A DNA stretch of 64,000 nucleotides from Marinobacter sp. Arc7-DN-1 (GCF_003441595.1 NZ_CP031848.1:1550001-1614000), one strand, 5' to 3'. Shown: positions 53,080-61,953, numbered from the stretch's first letter. Translations and numbers: made by a program. The notes: generated by a model not told the origin, from the sequence alone.

Positions 53080-54465
53080 ATGGAAACGCTGAGTTCTGCC
53101 TTCGAAGCGATCAACGGAGTCGTGTGGGGCTGGCCCATGCTCATCCTTATTCTGGGCGTCGGCTTTTTTATGAGTCTGGGGCTGAAATTGATGCCCATAC
53201 TCAAAATCGGCACCGGCTTTAAACTGCTGGCTGGCGGTGTTCACACCAGAAAGGGTGAAGAAAGCGACGGCGAGGTTTCTCCCTATCAAGCCCTGATGAC
53301 AGCCATGGCGGCCACCGTCGGTACCGGCAATATCGCCGGCGTTGCGACCGCCGTCTTCCTGGGAGGCCCCGGGGCGCTGTTCTGGATGTGGATAACTGCC
53401 CTGGTGGGCATGGCCACCAAATACTCGGAAGCCGTGCTGGCCGTCAGGTTCCGTGAAGTGGACGAACAGGGCAACCATGTCGGTGGCCCGATGTACTACA
53501 TAAAGAACGGCATGGGCAAACGCTGGCGCTGGCTGGGTACCGCCTTCGCCATTTTTGGTGCCGTGGCCGGTTTTGGCATCGGTAACACCGTACAGTCCAA
53601 TTCGATTGCCCAGGTGATTGAAGCCAACTTCGCCGTGCCCGCTCTGGCCACGGGCGTGGTGGCCATGGTGCTGGTCGGCGCCGTGCTGATTGGTGGCATC
53701 CGGCGAATTGGCTCAGTTGCCGGCACTCTGGTGCCGTTCATGGCAGTGGCCTACATAGTTGCGGGACTGGTGGTGCTGGCCATCAACGCCGATCAGCTTG
53801 GCGCTTCCATCGCACTGATTTTCGACAGCGCGTTTACCGGACACGCGGCCCAGGGTGGCTTTGCCGGTGCTGCGGTATGGGCGGCTATCCGCTTCGGCGT
53901 GGCTCGAGGCGTGTTCTCCAATGAGGCAGGATTGGGGTCTGCGCCCATCGCACACGCTGCCGCACAGACCAAAGACCCGGTTCGCCAAGGTTTGATCGCC
54001 ATGTTGGGAACCTTTTTGGACACCCTCATTGTGTGCTCCATCACCGGCCTGGTCATTGTCAGCTCGGGCGTGTGGACGTCGGGTGAGTCCGGCGCAGCTC
54101 TGACGTCATCGGCGTTCGCCACTGCGTTACCCGGCGTTGGTAACTACGTGGTGGCAATTTCCCTGGCTATCTTTGCCTTTAGTACCATCCTCGGCTGGTC
54201 ATTCTATGGTGAACGCTGTGTCGAGTTCCTGTTTGGCGTCAAGGCGATCAGGCCATTTCGCATTCTATGGATACTGGCGGTACCTTTGGGAGCCGTACTC
54301 AATCTTGACTTCGTATGGCTGGTGGCGGATACGCTGAATGCGCTCATGGCATTACCGAACCTGATCGCCATTGCGGCACTGAGCCCCGTTGTCTTTAAAC
54401 TGACCCGAGAATACTTTGATCGTCAAACCCTCGGTCTGCCCGCAGAGTCCTCGGCATTTCAGTAG
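53080..54465 (+). CDS. Alanine:cation symporter (AGCS family)
   Basis: 461 residues with about 11 helices; motifs A-T-V-G-T-G-N-I-A-G-V and G-P-G-A-L-F-W-M-W of the AgcS/AlsT family. Takes up alanine (or glycine) with Na+. AAGAGAGG precedes the ATG. 98 bp after ald, so the three genes form an alanine uptake and oxidation locus. Confidence 0.95.
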   Translation: METLSSAFEAINGVVWGWPMLILILGVGFFMSLGLKLMPILKIGTGFKLLAGGVHTRKGEESDGEVSPYQALMTAMAATVGTGNIAGVATAVFLGGPGALFWMWITALVGMATKYSEAVLAVRFREVDEQGNHVGGPMYYIKNGMGKRWRWLGTAFAIFGAVAGFGIGNTVQSNSIAQVIEANFAVPALATGVVAMVLVGAVLIGGIRRIGSVAGTLVPFMAVAYIVAGLVVLAINADQLGASIALIFDSAFTGHAAQGGFAGAAVWAAIRFGVARGVFSNEAGLGSAPIAHAAAQTKDPVRQGLIAMLGTFLDTLIVCSITGLVIVSSGVWTSGESGAALTSSAFATALPGVGNYVVAISLAIFAFSTILGWSFYGERCVEFLFGVKAIRPFRILWILAVPLGAVLNLDFVWLVADTLNALMALPNLIAIAALSPVVFKLTREYFDRQTLGLPAESSAFQ

Positions 54466-54501
54466 CCGTGTCGGAGTCCGTCAAGCGGACACCGTTACCG
54501 A

Positions 54502-54538
54502 CGACCTGGATAGAACCTTCGGGCTTCTATCCAGGTCG
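54502..54538. terminator. 14-bp hairpin between agcS and radD
   Basis: CGACCTGGATAGAA and TTCTATCCAGGTCG with a 9-base loop. No T tract, so it may act on both convergent transcripts with other factors. Confidence 0.6.
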
Positions 54539-54674
54539 CCAAAAAACCGGGATTAGAACTGTACTGAAGCGGCGGGCCGAATTGATCAAACCGGAAGTTC
54601 GATGATTTCACCGGCCACACAGGCTTCAGGACGCATTTTGCTGTGGGTGTCTGCGATGACTCCGATTTGCATGC

Positions 54675-56477
54675 TTACCCTTCATTCGCCTTACGATACT
54701 GCCCCTGATAATCAAAAATCCGTTCCTGCACCTGCCAATAGCGTTTCTGCTTGCGGGCAATGACAAAATCCGGCGCAGTCAACAAGGCCTGCATCTCAAG
54801 CACCTCATCCGTCCTGCTGAACGTTTTCGGAGCCTGGCTATTCGCGAAACGACGCCCAAACAGCGTGTTAAAGACGGTACGCTGCGCCGGCTTGCCGAAA
54901 TCAAAAAACTCGCTGAGTTCTTCCCCATCTTCACCGTGATAGGTGATCCTCAGTTTGCTCCCGGTTTTGCTATTAAGAGCGCTTAACGTGATCCCGGCGC
55001 AACGGATCACCATGGCATCCTTGAGTTTCAGGGCATCTCTCAGCTGATCATCCGGGTCGATAATGGCTTTTTGACACTGCCCGCAGTTACGGGCCGCAAT
55101 ATCATTCTCGCCACCGCAGTGGGGGCACTCCTTGAAACGAAAACGGTAATCGCACTGTTCAGGGCGCCCGTTCTGCCCGGCATCTTCATCCCCTTCCGCA
55201 GGCTCCAGCAGGCCCTGACAACGGCGCCCGTAGTGCTCGATAACACGGCCTTCGCTGTCTGTCTTGCCCCAGAAGATATTGGCAAAACCACAGCCTGGGC
55301 AGAACACCTGCACCGGTTCACTGTCGGGGTTCGGTTTCGGCTCCCCCACCTCCGGATGATGCAGATTCACATGGTTGCCCGCGTAATCGATCACCAGACA
55401 ATCCTGTTTGCCCTCGTCCAGACGAAGTCCGCGGCCCACGATCTGCTGATACAGGCTGACCGACTGGGTGGGCCGAAGAATGGCGATAAAGTCCACGTGG
55501 GGCGCGTCAAAGCCCGTGGTGAGCACGGACACATTCACCAGATACTTCAACTGCCGCTGTTTGAAGCGCTGAATCAGCAACGCCCGTTCATTCAGATCGG
55601 TCGCGCCGGTCACCAGGGCGGTTTGGTGTTCCGGCAGATAGCCGGTGATCTCCCGCGCATGATCCACCGTTGCCGCAAAGATCATCACCCCCTTGCGCTC
55701 AACGGCCAGCTCCATCACCTGCTCAATGATGGCACGGGTCACACGCTGATGTTTGCTCAGCAGCTGGTTAACGTCCTTCTCGGCGACTTCGCCAAAGCGG
55801 TCCTGAGCCAGCGCGGAGAAATCGTATTGCGCCACCGCCGCGTTCACCAACTCAGGCTTCGTGAGATACCCCCGATTGATCATGTAGCTCAACGGCAGCT
55901 CATAAATGCAATGCTGAAAGGGCTTATCCTGTTCTTCACTGGAACCGCGAACAAAGCCCCGGTAGTGATAGCGATAGATCCAGCCCATGGCCAATCGATA
56001 GGGTGTGGCGGTGAGCCCAAGCACTTTCAGGGCGTCATTCTGTTGCCGCAGCAGCTCGATGATCCGTTGATACTGACTGGTATCCTCACCGCTGACCCGG
56101 TGGCACTCATCGATGATGACCAGCGAGTATTCACCCCGGAACTGATCCAGATTCGCCGATACCGACTGCACACTGGCGAAGGTCACCTGATGCCGGATTT
56201 CCTTACGCTGCAGCCCGGCGGAGAAGACGCCGCCCGTTAACCCATAGCTCTGGTATTTGGCGTGATTCTGCTCCACCAGCTCTTTTACGTGGGTCAGCAC
56301 CAGAATCCTGCGCCGGGCAAGACGGGCCAGCTCGGCAATGACCAGGCTTTTGCCTGCGCCGGTTGGCAGCACGATAACGGCAGATTCATCCGATTGACGG
56401 AAATGATTCAGCGTGGCGTCGACCGCTTCCTGCTGGTAGGGCCGGAGTTTGAATGGCGGGCCAAAACACTGAATCAT
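54675..56477 (-). CDS. radD: ATP-dependent helicase RadD
   Basis: 600 residues, close to E. coli RadD (YejH). [10 protein letters not shown] motif, Walker A G40-A-G-K-S44, Walker B D123-E-C-H126, L-T-A-T-P motif [11 protein letters not shown] motif VI, and cysteine pairs (C-P-G-C, C-P-H-C-G, C-G-Q-C) for zinc. Acts in double-strand-break repair with RecA in E. coli. ATG 56477 starts one base after the higA stop, so it is the third gene of the operon. Confidence 0.94.
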   Translation of the reverse strand: MIQCFGPPFKLRPYQQEAVDATLNHFRQSDESAVIVLPTGAGKSLVIAELARLARRRILVLTHVKELVEQNHAKYQSYGLTGGVFSAGLQRKEIRHQVTFASVQSVSANLDQFRGEYSLVIIDECHRVSGEDTSQYQRIIELLRQQNDALKVLGLTATPYRLAMGWIYRYHYRGFVRGSSEEQDKPFQHCIYELPLSYMINRGYLTKPELVNAAVAQYDFSALAQDRFGEVAEKDVNQLLSKHQRVTRAIIEQVMELAVERKGVMIFAATVDHAREITGYLPEHQTALVTGATDLNERALLIQRFKQRQLKYLVNVSVLTTGFDAPHVDFIAILRPTQSVSLYQQIVGRGLRLDEGKQDCLVIDYAGNHVNLHHPEVGEPKPNPDSEPVQVFCPGCGFANIFWGKTDSEGRVIEHYGRRCQGLLEPAEGDEDAGQNGRPEQCDYRFRFKECPHCGGENDIAARNCGQCQKAIIDPDDQLRDALKLKDAMVIRCAGITLSALNSKTGSKLRITYHGEDGEELSEFFDFGKPAQRTVFNTLFGRRFANSQAPKTFSRTDEVLEMQALLTAPDFVIARKQKRYWQVQERIFDYQGQYRKANEG

Positions 56478-56478
56478 C

Positions 56479-56895
56479 CTAGAAAAACAGTACCGGAGAC
56501 ACCCCAAACCGCTTGCCGAGGGCTTCCATGTGTTTGCGGGTCAGTTTTTTACCTTCAGCACCATTGAGAATCTTGCTCACATTGCCCTTTGAGCCCAACT
56601 CCGGCAGATCAGCAACCCCAAGACCGTGTTGAGCCATCAGGGTTTTCAGTACAGCAATCCCCCTGTCCGTTTCTGCAACAGCGGCATTGAAGTCGGAAAA
56701 CTCTGCAGCCTGGTCCTCCCAGCGCTCAATACTGACAGCCAGAATCTCAATTAACAGTTTATTGGCGTCGTAGTCGTCCACCAGTTGGTCCATCAGCTCC
56801 AACGCTCGCTCATAGTCATCCTGGGTCTCAATGTGGGCCACATAAGGCACCCGGGCCAGCGCTTCTCTGATCTCAACAAAAGCAGGCGATAACAT
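56479..56895 (-). CDS. higA: HigA-type antitoxin
   Basis: 138 residues from ATG 56895, or 141 from GTG 56904 overlapping the higB stop by 4 bp (GTGA). C-terminal HTH ([13 protein letters not shown]) of the proteic HigA family. Neutralises HigB and represses the operon. Confidence 0.9.
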   Translation of the reverse strand: MLSPAFVEIREALARVPYVAHIETQDDYERALELMDQLVDDYDANKLLIEILAVSIERWEDQAAEFSDFNAAVAETDRGIAVLKTLMAQHGLGVADLPELGSKGNVSKILNGAEGKKLTRKHMEALGKRFGVSPVLFF

Positions 56896-56900
56896 AAGCC

Positions 56901-57212
56901 TCACTCCCTATTGCGACGGTATTTGTCAGTCAGCCGGTCGTAATCGGCGTGGCTGCAAATGTGTTTCACATACATGCGATTATCACGAAACTCAATGAAG
57001 GCGATCAGCCGTAAATTGTTGCCGCCAATGTCGATAACCCACCATTTGTCCCGGTATTTGAAATTGTCCAGGGACGGGAACACCTGGCGCAGCTGATCAG
57101 GTGTTTCAAACCGTCCATAACGCAACGTGGTGTAGGTATTTACCAGAGCCTCCCGGTCATTGGGAAACTGCCTAGCCGCATCACTGAACGGCTTTCTTGA
57201 AATAATGTGCAC
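56901..57212 (-). CDS. higB: HigB-type mRNA interferase
   Basis: 103 residues from GTG 57212: V-H-I-I-S-R-K-P-F-S-D-A-A, R-Y-G-R-F-E-T-P-D-Q-L-R, K-W-W-V-I-D-I-G-G-N-N-L-R-L-I-A and V-K-H-I-C-S-H-A-D-Y-D. A longer frame back to ATG 57329 reads through a REP-type motif and is not a real N-terminus. Ribosome-dependent RNase by family. Confidence 0.9.
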   Translation of the reverse strand: MHIISRKPFSDAARQFPNDREALVNTYTTLRYGRFETPDQLRQVFPSLDNFKYRDKWWVIDIGGNNLRLIAFIEFRDNRMYVKHICSHADYDRLTDKYRRNRE

Positions 57213-57656
57213 GAACTTTCCCTGTTTCTTTTTTTGAAACCATAGCAAAAAGTTTCCGAAATAGAAACTGTGGGTCAGACGGTTTCTATCCTGCTTCCAA
57301 GCCGGAGCGTAAAAGCGGGACAGATCCATTCTTCAATATGGTGGGGAGAAACGGGCACCATCACCCTGGTCTGCCCTGGTATCAGCGTCAATCAGCAGGC
57401 CTTTTTCATAACCGGTGCCAACCATTTGCGCCTGGCCTTCTCCACCAGATCTCGAGCATCGTGAGTCCAGCGGTGGAAATTGGGGCTGTAGTAATTGAAT
57501 GTACTTGTCATTGGTGGCCAATTGAGCGAATTCTCTGAGCTAACGGATAGCACTTCCTGGTTTTCGTGTTTCATTATCATCCTTGTCGGCACCCAACCAT
57601 CGTTGTATCTTCGGATTCCTCGCCCAGGAAGGGCCATGTTTACAAGGAACGAAACA
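57213..57656. other. Gap with a RAYT remnant
   Basis: 444 bp. Contains the RAYT remnant with its motif (57308-57395) and a minus-frame scrap (57392-57511) reading F-N-Y-Y-S-P-N-F-H-R-W-T-H-D-A-R-D-L-V-E-K-A that I cannot name. The promoter of higBA is expected near 57213-57260. Confidence 0.6.
57308..57395 (-). pseudogene. RAYT transposase 5' remnant ending in a REP-type motif
   Basis: Minus strand: P-G-Q-T-R-V-M-V-P-V-S-P-H-H-I corresponds to the RAYT opening at 61671, with ATA in place of ATG, then GGATCTGTCCCGCTTTTAC, the dispersed motif. Confidence 0.7.
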
Positions 57657-58217
57657 ATGGAATCTGATCAACGCGAACACATATCCGTAGTCATCAATTA
57701 TTTCTGGGGCGAAGGAGCAACCTCACCTGAATCTGTAAACCAAGGTATGGCTATCATCGCCTACGAGGCACTGGAAGAAGCACAAAGCTGCTCAGCAGCC
57801 TATTCTGGCATGAAGTTCCAGGTACCCGGATCACCCGTCGTCGTTGGGTCAATTGGTGCAAACCACGACATTCTGTTGATCAAGTATTCCGATACCGTCG
57901 GCAAGCGATACATCAGTTTCGGTACCGAAAACACACTCGAAACGGGAGGCTGCGGATGGTCTGATTTTTTCGAGGCAACGCTATCGGAAAAAGAAGCCCA
58001 CAGTTGTGATCAGGCTAGCGTAGAGTCTTTCAAGAGCGTATTTGTTCAAGGTACGGATGCGGGCATCTGGAAAGCCGCAGATAGAGCTTACTACTTCTTC
58101 CTGCCTGATCAGGGTTCCTCGTTTGTCTTCTTTCAGTCCAACAATGGTAACCTGATCAAGTTGGAATCTGACTTTCTCGATTCTGATGGCTTCCGACGGA
58201 TGTTAGGGGATATGTAG
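57657..58217 (+). CDS. Hypothetical protein
   Basis: 186 residues, acidic, no signal peptide or membrane helix. E-G-A-T-S-P-E-S-V-N-Q-G and G-C-G-W-S-D-F-F-E-A. AAGGA eight bases before ATG 57657. Family not recognised. The first ~16 codons are duplicated at 18240-18300. Confidence 0.65.
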   Translation: MESDQREHISVVINYFWGEGATSPESVNQGMAIIAYEALEEAQSCSAAYSGMKFQVPGSPVVVGSIGANHDILLIKYSDTVGKRYISFGTENTLETGGCGWSDFFEATLSEKEAHSCDQASVESFKSVFVQGTDAGIWKAADRAYYFFLPDQGSSFVFFQSNNGNLIKLESDFLDSDGFRRMLGDM

Positions 58218-58418
58218 AGCCGCCGGAAACCGCGGAAACCAAGACACCCATTAGCCAGCCGTAGCCAAGGCACAATAGAAGACCTGACCCTGTTCTCCGT
58301 TTTCCTGTTCCCCGGTCCGACTCAGGAAATTATATCTGCCTATATCACCGTTTCCGCAAGCATGCTAAAAGATTCCTCACAGCAGTAGGCTGGGTACTTT
58401 CCTCATCAGGATATCAGC

Positions 58419-58763
58419 ATGTCAGATAAATTTTTCTTCAAGGGCCGGCAGGACGCACGCCAGCACCACACCGCTTACGGCGGCTTTCAGACCAACGCCA
58501 GCCAGAAGAGTGGCAGCAGGAAGTATCCGCTCACGCTGGTGGTTACCAGTGAGGCGCGCAAACAGGAGGTTGAGGCACAGGTGGCGAAGGCGAAGCTGCA
58601 CGCGAATATTTCGGTTGATACCCGCGAGGGCGCCGCTGAATCCATCACTGAGCTCACCGCTATCCTGAATAAAGGAGAGACGGTCACCACGGTAAAATCG
58701 CCCTCCCGCAACGACTTCTGTAACTGCGGTAGTGGCATCAAATTCAAGAAGTGCTGTGGCTGA
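58419..58763 (+). CDS. PBPRA1643 family SWIM/SEC-C metal-binding protein
   Basis: 114 residues. N-terminal F-F-K-G-R-Q-D-A-R-Q-H-H-T-A-Y-G-G-F and C-terminal SEC-C zinc motif C-N-C-G-S-G-I-K-F-K-K-C-C-G. Full length for the family; function unknown. Confidence 0.92.
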   Translation: MSDKFFFKGRQDARQHHTAYGGFQTNASQKSGSRKYPLTLVVTSEARKQEVEAQVAKAKLHANISVDTREGAAESITELTAILNKGETVTTVKSPSRNDFCNCGSGIKFKKCCG

Positions 58764-58786
58764 CGACAACCGGGGTATAGAGGGCA

Positions 58787-59227
58787 ATGGCTATGATTGT
58801 TTGCGGGGTTGAGCTGACTGGCAGCGATGCGGTGGTGTGTTTGCTGAATATGGACAGGGGGCAGTTCAACCTGCCGGAGTGCAAGGTGCGCAAACTGTCA
58901 CTGCCGAAAAACCATAGCCGTGAAGATCTGAAGCGGTTCCAGGCGGCCTTCGCGGAGTTAATGGCCGAGTACGGGGTCACCCGTGTCGCGATCAAAGAGC
59001 GGATGCCAAAAGGCAAATTTGCCGGTGGTGCCATCAGCTTTAAAATGGAAGCGGCCATTCAACTGACCACCGGTACTGAGTTTACCGTGACCCTGCTGCC
59101 CCCGGCACTGATCAAATCCACCCTGGCAGTCAACCCGCTGCCAATTGCTTTTGCCGATACGGGGTTGAAGGCCTTTCAGGAAGCGGCCTTTACCACCGCC
59201 TATGTAGGACAGCTGCACGGTCGTTGA
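58787..59227 (+). CDS. DUF3010 family protein
   Basis: 146 residues. C-G-V-E-L-T-G-S-D-A-V-V-C-L-L, S-L-P-K-N-H-S-R-E-D-L and I-K-E-R-M-P-K-G-K-F-A-G-G-A: DUF3010 pattern, RNase-H-like fold by family. Follows the SEC-C gene by 23 bp, probably cotranscribed. Confidence 0.92.
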   Translation: MAMIVCGVELTGSDAVVCLLNMDRGQFNLPECKVRKLSLPKNHSREDLKRFQAAFAELMAEYGVTRVAIKERMPKGKFAGGAISFKMEAAIQLTTGTEFTVTLLPPALIKSTLAVNPLPIAFADTGLKAFQEAAFTTAYVGQLHGR

Positions 59228-59325
59228 ACCTGAAAGGTGTGTACCGGCAATTAGAGATTATGCGCCTCCCGCACATCATCCGGCTCCTCACCCTGCCTTG
59301 GCAACTGCGGCATTACCATTCCGGG

Positions 59326-59350
59326 AAAATAAATCTGCCACGGGTTTCCC
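59326..59350 (+). repeat. REP-type motif, degenerate
   Basis: AAAATAAATCTGCCACGGGT then TTCC, ending 4 bp from the mscS stop. Confidence 0.65.
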
Positions 59351-59354
59351 ATGA

Positions 59355-60626
59355 TTATTTCGGTGGCACTTCCTTGATGTACAGGTCTTGTTGCGGGAAC
59401 GGGATGGTGATGCCTTCTTGCTTGAATCGGCGCCAGATCTCCAGATTGATGTCAGAGCTTACGCTACCGAAACCTGCTTGCGGGTCTGCAACCCAGACCC
59501 GGGCTTCCAGATGAATACCGTTGTCGCCGAACTGTGTTAACCGGCACACCGGCTCCGGCTCCGAAATCACGCGGGGGTGCTCCCGTGCAATCTCCAGCAT
59601 GATGGCCATGGCACGCTCCACGTCATCACTGTAGCTCACCGAAACCGGGATCTTCAGGCGTACGTTGGGGTCCGAATAAGACCAGTTAATCACCTCGGTG
59701 GTAATAAGGTTTTCGTTGGGAATGAGCGTCTCCACGCCGTCGCGATTGCGCACCACCACATAGCGGGCATGCAGTGCGACCACCCAGCCGAACTTCTCAC
59801 CGACGCTGACCACATCACCGGGGCGAATCGAGCGGTCGAACACAAGAATAAAACCGCTGATGAAATTGCTGGCAATACGCTGCAGGCCGAAGCCAAGGCC
59901 AACACCCAGGGCACCGCCGAACACCGCGAGCGCCGTGAGATCAATACCGACCAGATTAAGAACGGACAGTCCAGCAACGGTGATCAGCACCAGCTTGCTG
60001 ACTTTGGAGAAACCCACGGCCGCACCGGGGCTCAGATACGGCAACTGGGACAGTCGCCGATCGATAATGCCCGAGAGCCATATGGCAACCACTAACACAA
60101 GGCCCATCAGCAGGAGTAGCTTGATGACCGCCAACAGGGATATGCGCAGGTCGCCCACGGTGAAGGCCAGGCTATCCATGGCCTCAAGCAATCCGGGCAG
60201 CAAGCCCACGAGATGCAGGCCCACCACCAGCCAAATGAGGGTACTGATGACATTTTCCGAAGCCTTGACCAAGGGGCCGCTTCGCATCCCCTTGCGCAAC
60301 ATGTAAACCAGGATGCGAATCAGGGCAAACGAGATCAGCAGCGGAACAGCCAGATCCAGCGCCCAATGGGCCTGATTCAGCGCGGCGAGTGACCCGCGAC
60401 CCAGCATAACCACCACCAGCATCGAGATTGGAAAGGCAAGGCGCTGGATGGTGCGTTGCGTAAAGTGTCGCACGCCCTGGGAATCGGCAGCGGTATGCCG
60501 GGCAATGAGATGATGCAAATAGAACGCAGCCACCCCCGCAAACACCAGAACCGCGGCCTGCGGGATGACATCCAGCAAACTTATTTCCTGCATGGCCACC
60601 AGCAAATCCTGCCAGTATTCCACCAT
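59355..60626 (-). CDS. MscS-type mechanosensitive channel
   Basis: 423 residues. About five N-terminal helices, then the pore helix and MscS beta domain (L-G-V-G-L-G-F-G-L-Q-R-I-A-S-N-F-I-S-G, D-R-S-I-R-P-G-D-V-V-S-V-G). GGGAG before ATG 60626. Protects against hypo-osmotic shock. Confidence 0.93.
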   Translation of the reverse strand: MVEYWQDLLVAMQEISLLDVIPQAAVLVFAGVAAFYLHHLIARHTAADSQGVRHFTQRTIQRLAFPISMLVVVMLGRGSLAALNQAHWALDLAVPLLISFALIRILVYMLRKGMRSGPLVKASENVISTLIWLVVGLHLVGLLPGLLEAMDSLAFTVGDLRISLLAVIKLLLLMGLVLVVAIWLSGIIDRRLSQLPYLSPGAAVGFSKVSKLVLITVAGLSVLNLVGIDLTALAVFGGALGVGLGFGLQRIASNFISGFILVFDRSIRPGDVVSVGEKFGWVVALHARYVVVRNRDGVETLIPNENLITTEVINWSYSDPNVRLKIPVSVSYSDDVERAMAIMLEIAREHPRVISEPEPVCRLTQFGDNGIHLEARVWVADPQAGFGSVSSDINLEIWRRFKQEGITIPFPQQDLYIKEVPPK

Positions 60627-60703
60627 CGACAACTCCCGAGTAACGAGCATTCAGTAACTGGCCGCACTTGGCAGCATTCAGTCTGTTTACAGTATAGGAG
60701 CCA

Positions 60704-60728
60704 AAAAATAGATCTGTCCCGGGTTTCC
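60704..60728 (+). repeat. REP-type motif
   Basis: AAAAATAGATCTGTCCCGGG then TTTCC, just before the antitoxin end at 60745. Confidence 0.75.
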
Positions 60729-60744
60729 AAGCTCCCAGCCTCGT

Positions 60745-61056
60745 TCAAGCCGCGCGATCAGATCCGTTATCCTCACCAGCCTGCAAAGTCCAGGTCATAC
60801 CCAAAGCGCGCCCCGCTTTGACAAGCGTTGTGATGGTTACACCGGTATCCTTCTCATCTAGAAGGCGGTTAACCACAGTCCGGCTGGTATGCATTTTCTG
60901 GGCAAGCTGAGACTTGTTTACGCCGGCGTGCCCCATAGCCTGCTGAATCTGCCAGACAATTACCCGCTTCAGCGCCTCAGCTTCTACCTGCTCAAGCGTA
61001 CCATCGGATTCGAGCAGATCATCGAGAGAGCTGCCAACGTGCTTATGCTGTGTCAT
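60745..61056 (-). CDS. XRE-type antitoxin
   Basis: 103 residues. HTH A-G-V-N-K-S-Q-L-A-Q-K-M-H-T-S-R-T-V-V-N-R-L-L. Follows its toxin by 14 bp. Full length. Confidence 0.9.
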   Translation of the reverse strand: MTQHKHVGSSLDDLLESDGTLEQVEAEALKRVIVWQIQQAMGHAGVNKSQLAQKMHTSRTVVNRLLDEKDTGVTITTLVKAGRALGMTWTLQAGEDNGSDRAA

Positions 61057-61070
61057 TTTATTGCTCCCAT

Positions 61071-61424
61071 TCAGACAAGATTCTTCTTTCGATCTCTCGC
61101 CTTCGCCAACTCTTGATCCGGTGTTTTCTGAGTCTTTTTGATAAAGCCGTTCAGCAACACCATATCGCCGCGAAACATCGTGAATATGACTCGTGCAATC
61201 CGACCGTTCGAGAGATCACTGCGGACTTCCCACAAGTCTGAATTGGCTTTGCCAGAGAAGCCCCTTACCAGGGGCATGCCCAGTGGCCATCCATATTCCA
61301 CCGTCTTCAGGTCGGTCCCGATCACTGAACGATCCTCTTTATCAAGCTTCAGCAACCATTCTTTGACCGGCTCTCGACCACTGTCACTTCTGTAAAATAC
61401 GACGTTAACCGTTTTCCTTGTCAT
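61071..61424 (-). CDS. RelE/Gp49-like toxin
   Basis: 117 residues from ATG 61424: N-V-V-F-Y-R-S-D-S-G-R-E-P-V-K-E-W-L, L-W-E-V-R-S-D-L-S-N-G-R-I-A-R-V and L-L-N-G-F-I-K-K-T-Q-K-T-P. Intact relative of the truncated toxin at 44080. Toxin-first order with the antitoxin. Confidence 0.92.
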   Translation of the reverse strand: MTRKTVNVVFYRSDSGREPVKEWLLKLDKEDRSVIGTDLKTVEYGWPLGMPLVRGFSGKANSDLWEVRSDLSNGRIARVIFTMFRGDMVLLNGFIKKTQKTPDQELAKARDRKKNLV

Positions 61425-61504
61425 ACAACCCCTTCCTTGGCGCAAACCAGTGTACCTAAATAAGTACATAGATGCCAGTGCACAGCATCATTCGGCACAA
61501 CCGG

Positions 61505-61544
61505 GAAAACCGGGACAGCGGAAAACCGGGACAGATCTATTTTC
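61505..61544 (-). repeat. REP-type motif, double, inverse
   Basis: Two GGAAAACCGGGACAG-like units in a row; the outer one (ACCGGGACAGATCTATTTTC) fuses with the end of the RAYT fragment. Confidence 0.85.
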
Positions 61545-61671
61545 CGTTCTGGAGGTTCGCCAGGTAGTACTCAAAATCACGGTGTTCGACGAACACTGGT
61601 TGGCGGTTATGACCGCGTTGAACAATATGGTGGGGAAAACCGGGCACAATCACCCTGGCCTGTCTTGGCAT
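61537..61671 (-). pseudogene. RAYT (Y1_Tnp) transposase, N-terminal fragment
   Basis: 44 codons from ATG 61671 with AAGGAG six bases upstream: M-P-R-Q-A-R-V-I-V-P-G-F-P-H-H-I-V-Q-R-G-H-N-R-Q, the hallmark opening of REP-associated tyrosine transposases. The catalytic HUH (P-H-H-I-V-Q region) is present but the catalytic tyrosine helix is lost; the frame ends in the REP-type motif (TAG in its first bases). A CACAGAAT-ATTCTGTG hairpin lies upstream. Confidence 0.85.
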
Positions 61672-61787
61672 CAGCGTCTCCTTGCTTTTGAATCACAGAA
61701 TCCATTCTGTGCATTGAAGGTCGATGTTAACCGAACTACAGAGCCGGTTAATAGGGGCTCAAATTAGCCTCGAGGCACAGAAGCCGG

Positions 61788-61809
61788 AAAATAAATCTGT
61801 CCCGGTTTC
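61788..61809 (+). repeat. REP-type motif
   Basis: AAAATAAATCTGTCCCGGTT then TC, on the far side of the RAYT fragment and in opposite orientation to the copy at 61505. Confidence 0.85.
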
Positions 61810-61953
61810 TGTCCTATGAGAGATTTACCCGTACTCCGACCTGCGCGGTGTTCGATTAAAGCATCTAAGCTATCATAGATACCAAAGACAACTTTTCGGC
61901 GGGCTCAATCTTGCAGCAACACTTGCGTTTCTGGATAGCAAAGGAACAGTTGA

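Noticed and set aside
54502..54538. Classical Rho-independent terminator
   Set aside because: The stem is strong but no T tract follows on either strand, so only a general hairpin role is claimed.
55071..56240. 389-codon plus-strand ORF inside radD
   Set aside because: Antisense to a complete helicase; no recognisable protein features.
57213..57329. Longer HigB starting at ATG 57329
   Set aside because: The added part is the translated REP-type motif and leader; the family begins at V-H-I-I-S-R.
35975..61809. Integron-like cassette array (many small genes and toxin-antitoxin modules with a common repeat)
   Set aside because: Genes lie in both orientations, the repeat lacks the inverse-core and core sites of attC, and no integrase is seen. 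The RAYT fragment linked to the repeat explains it better.
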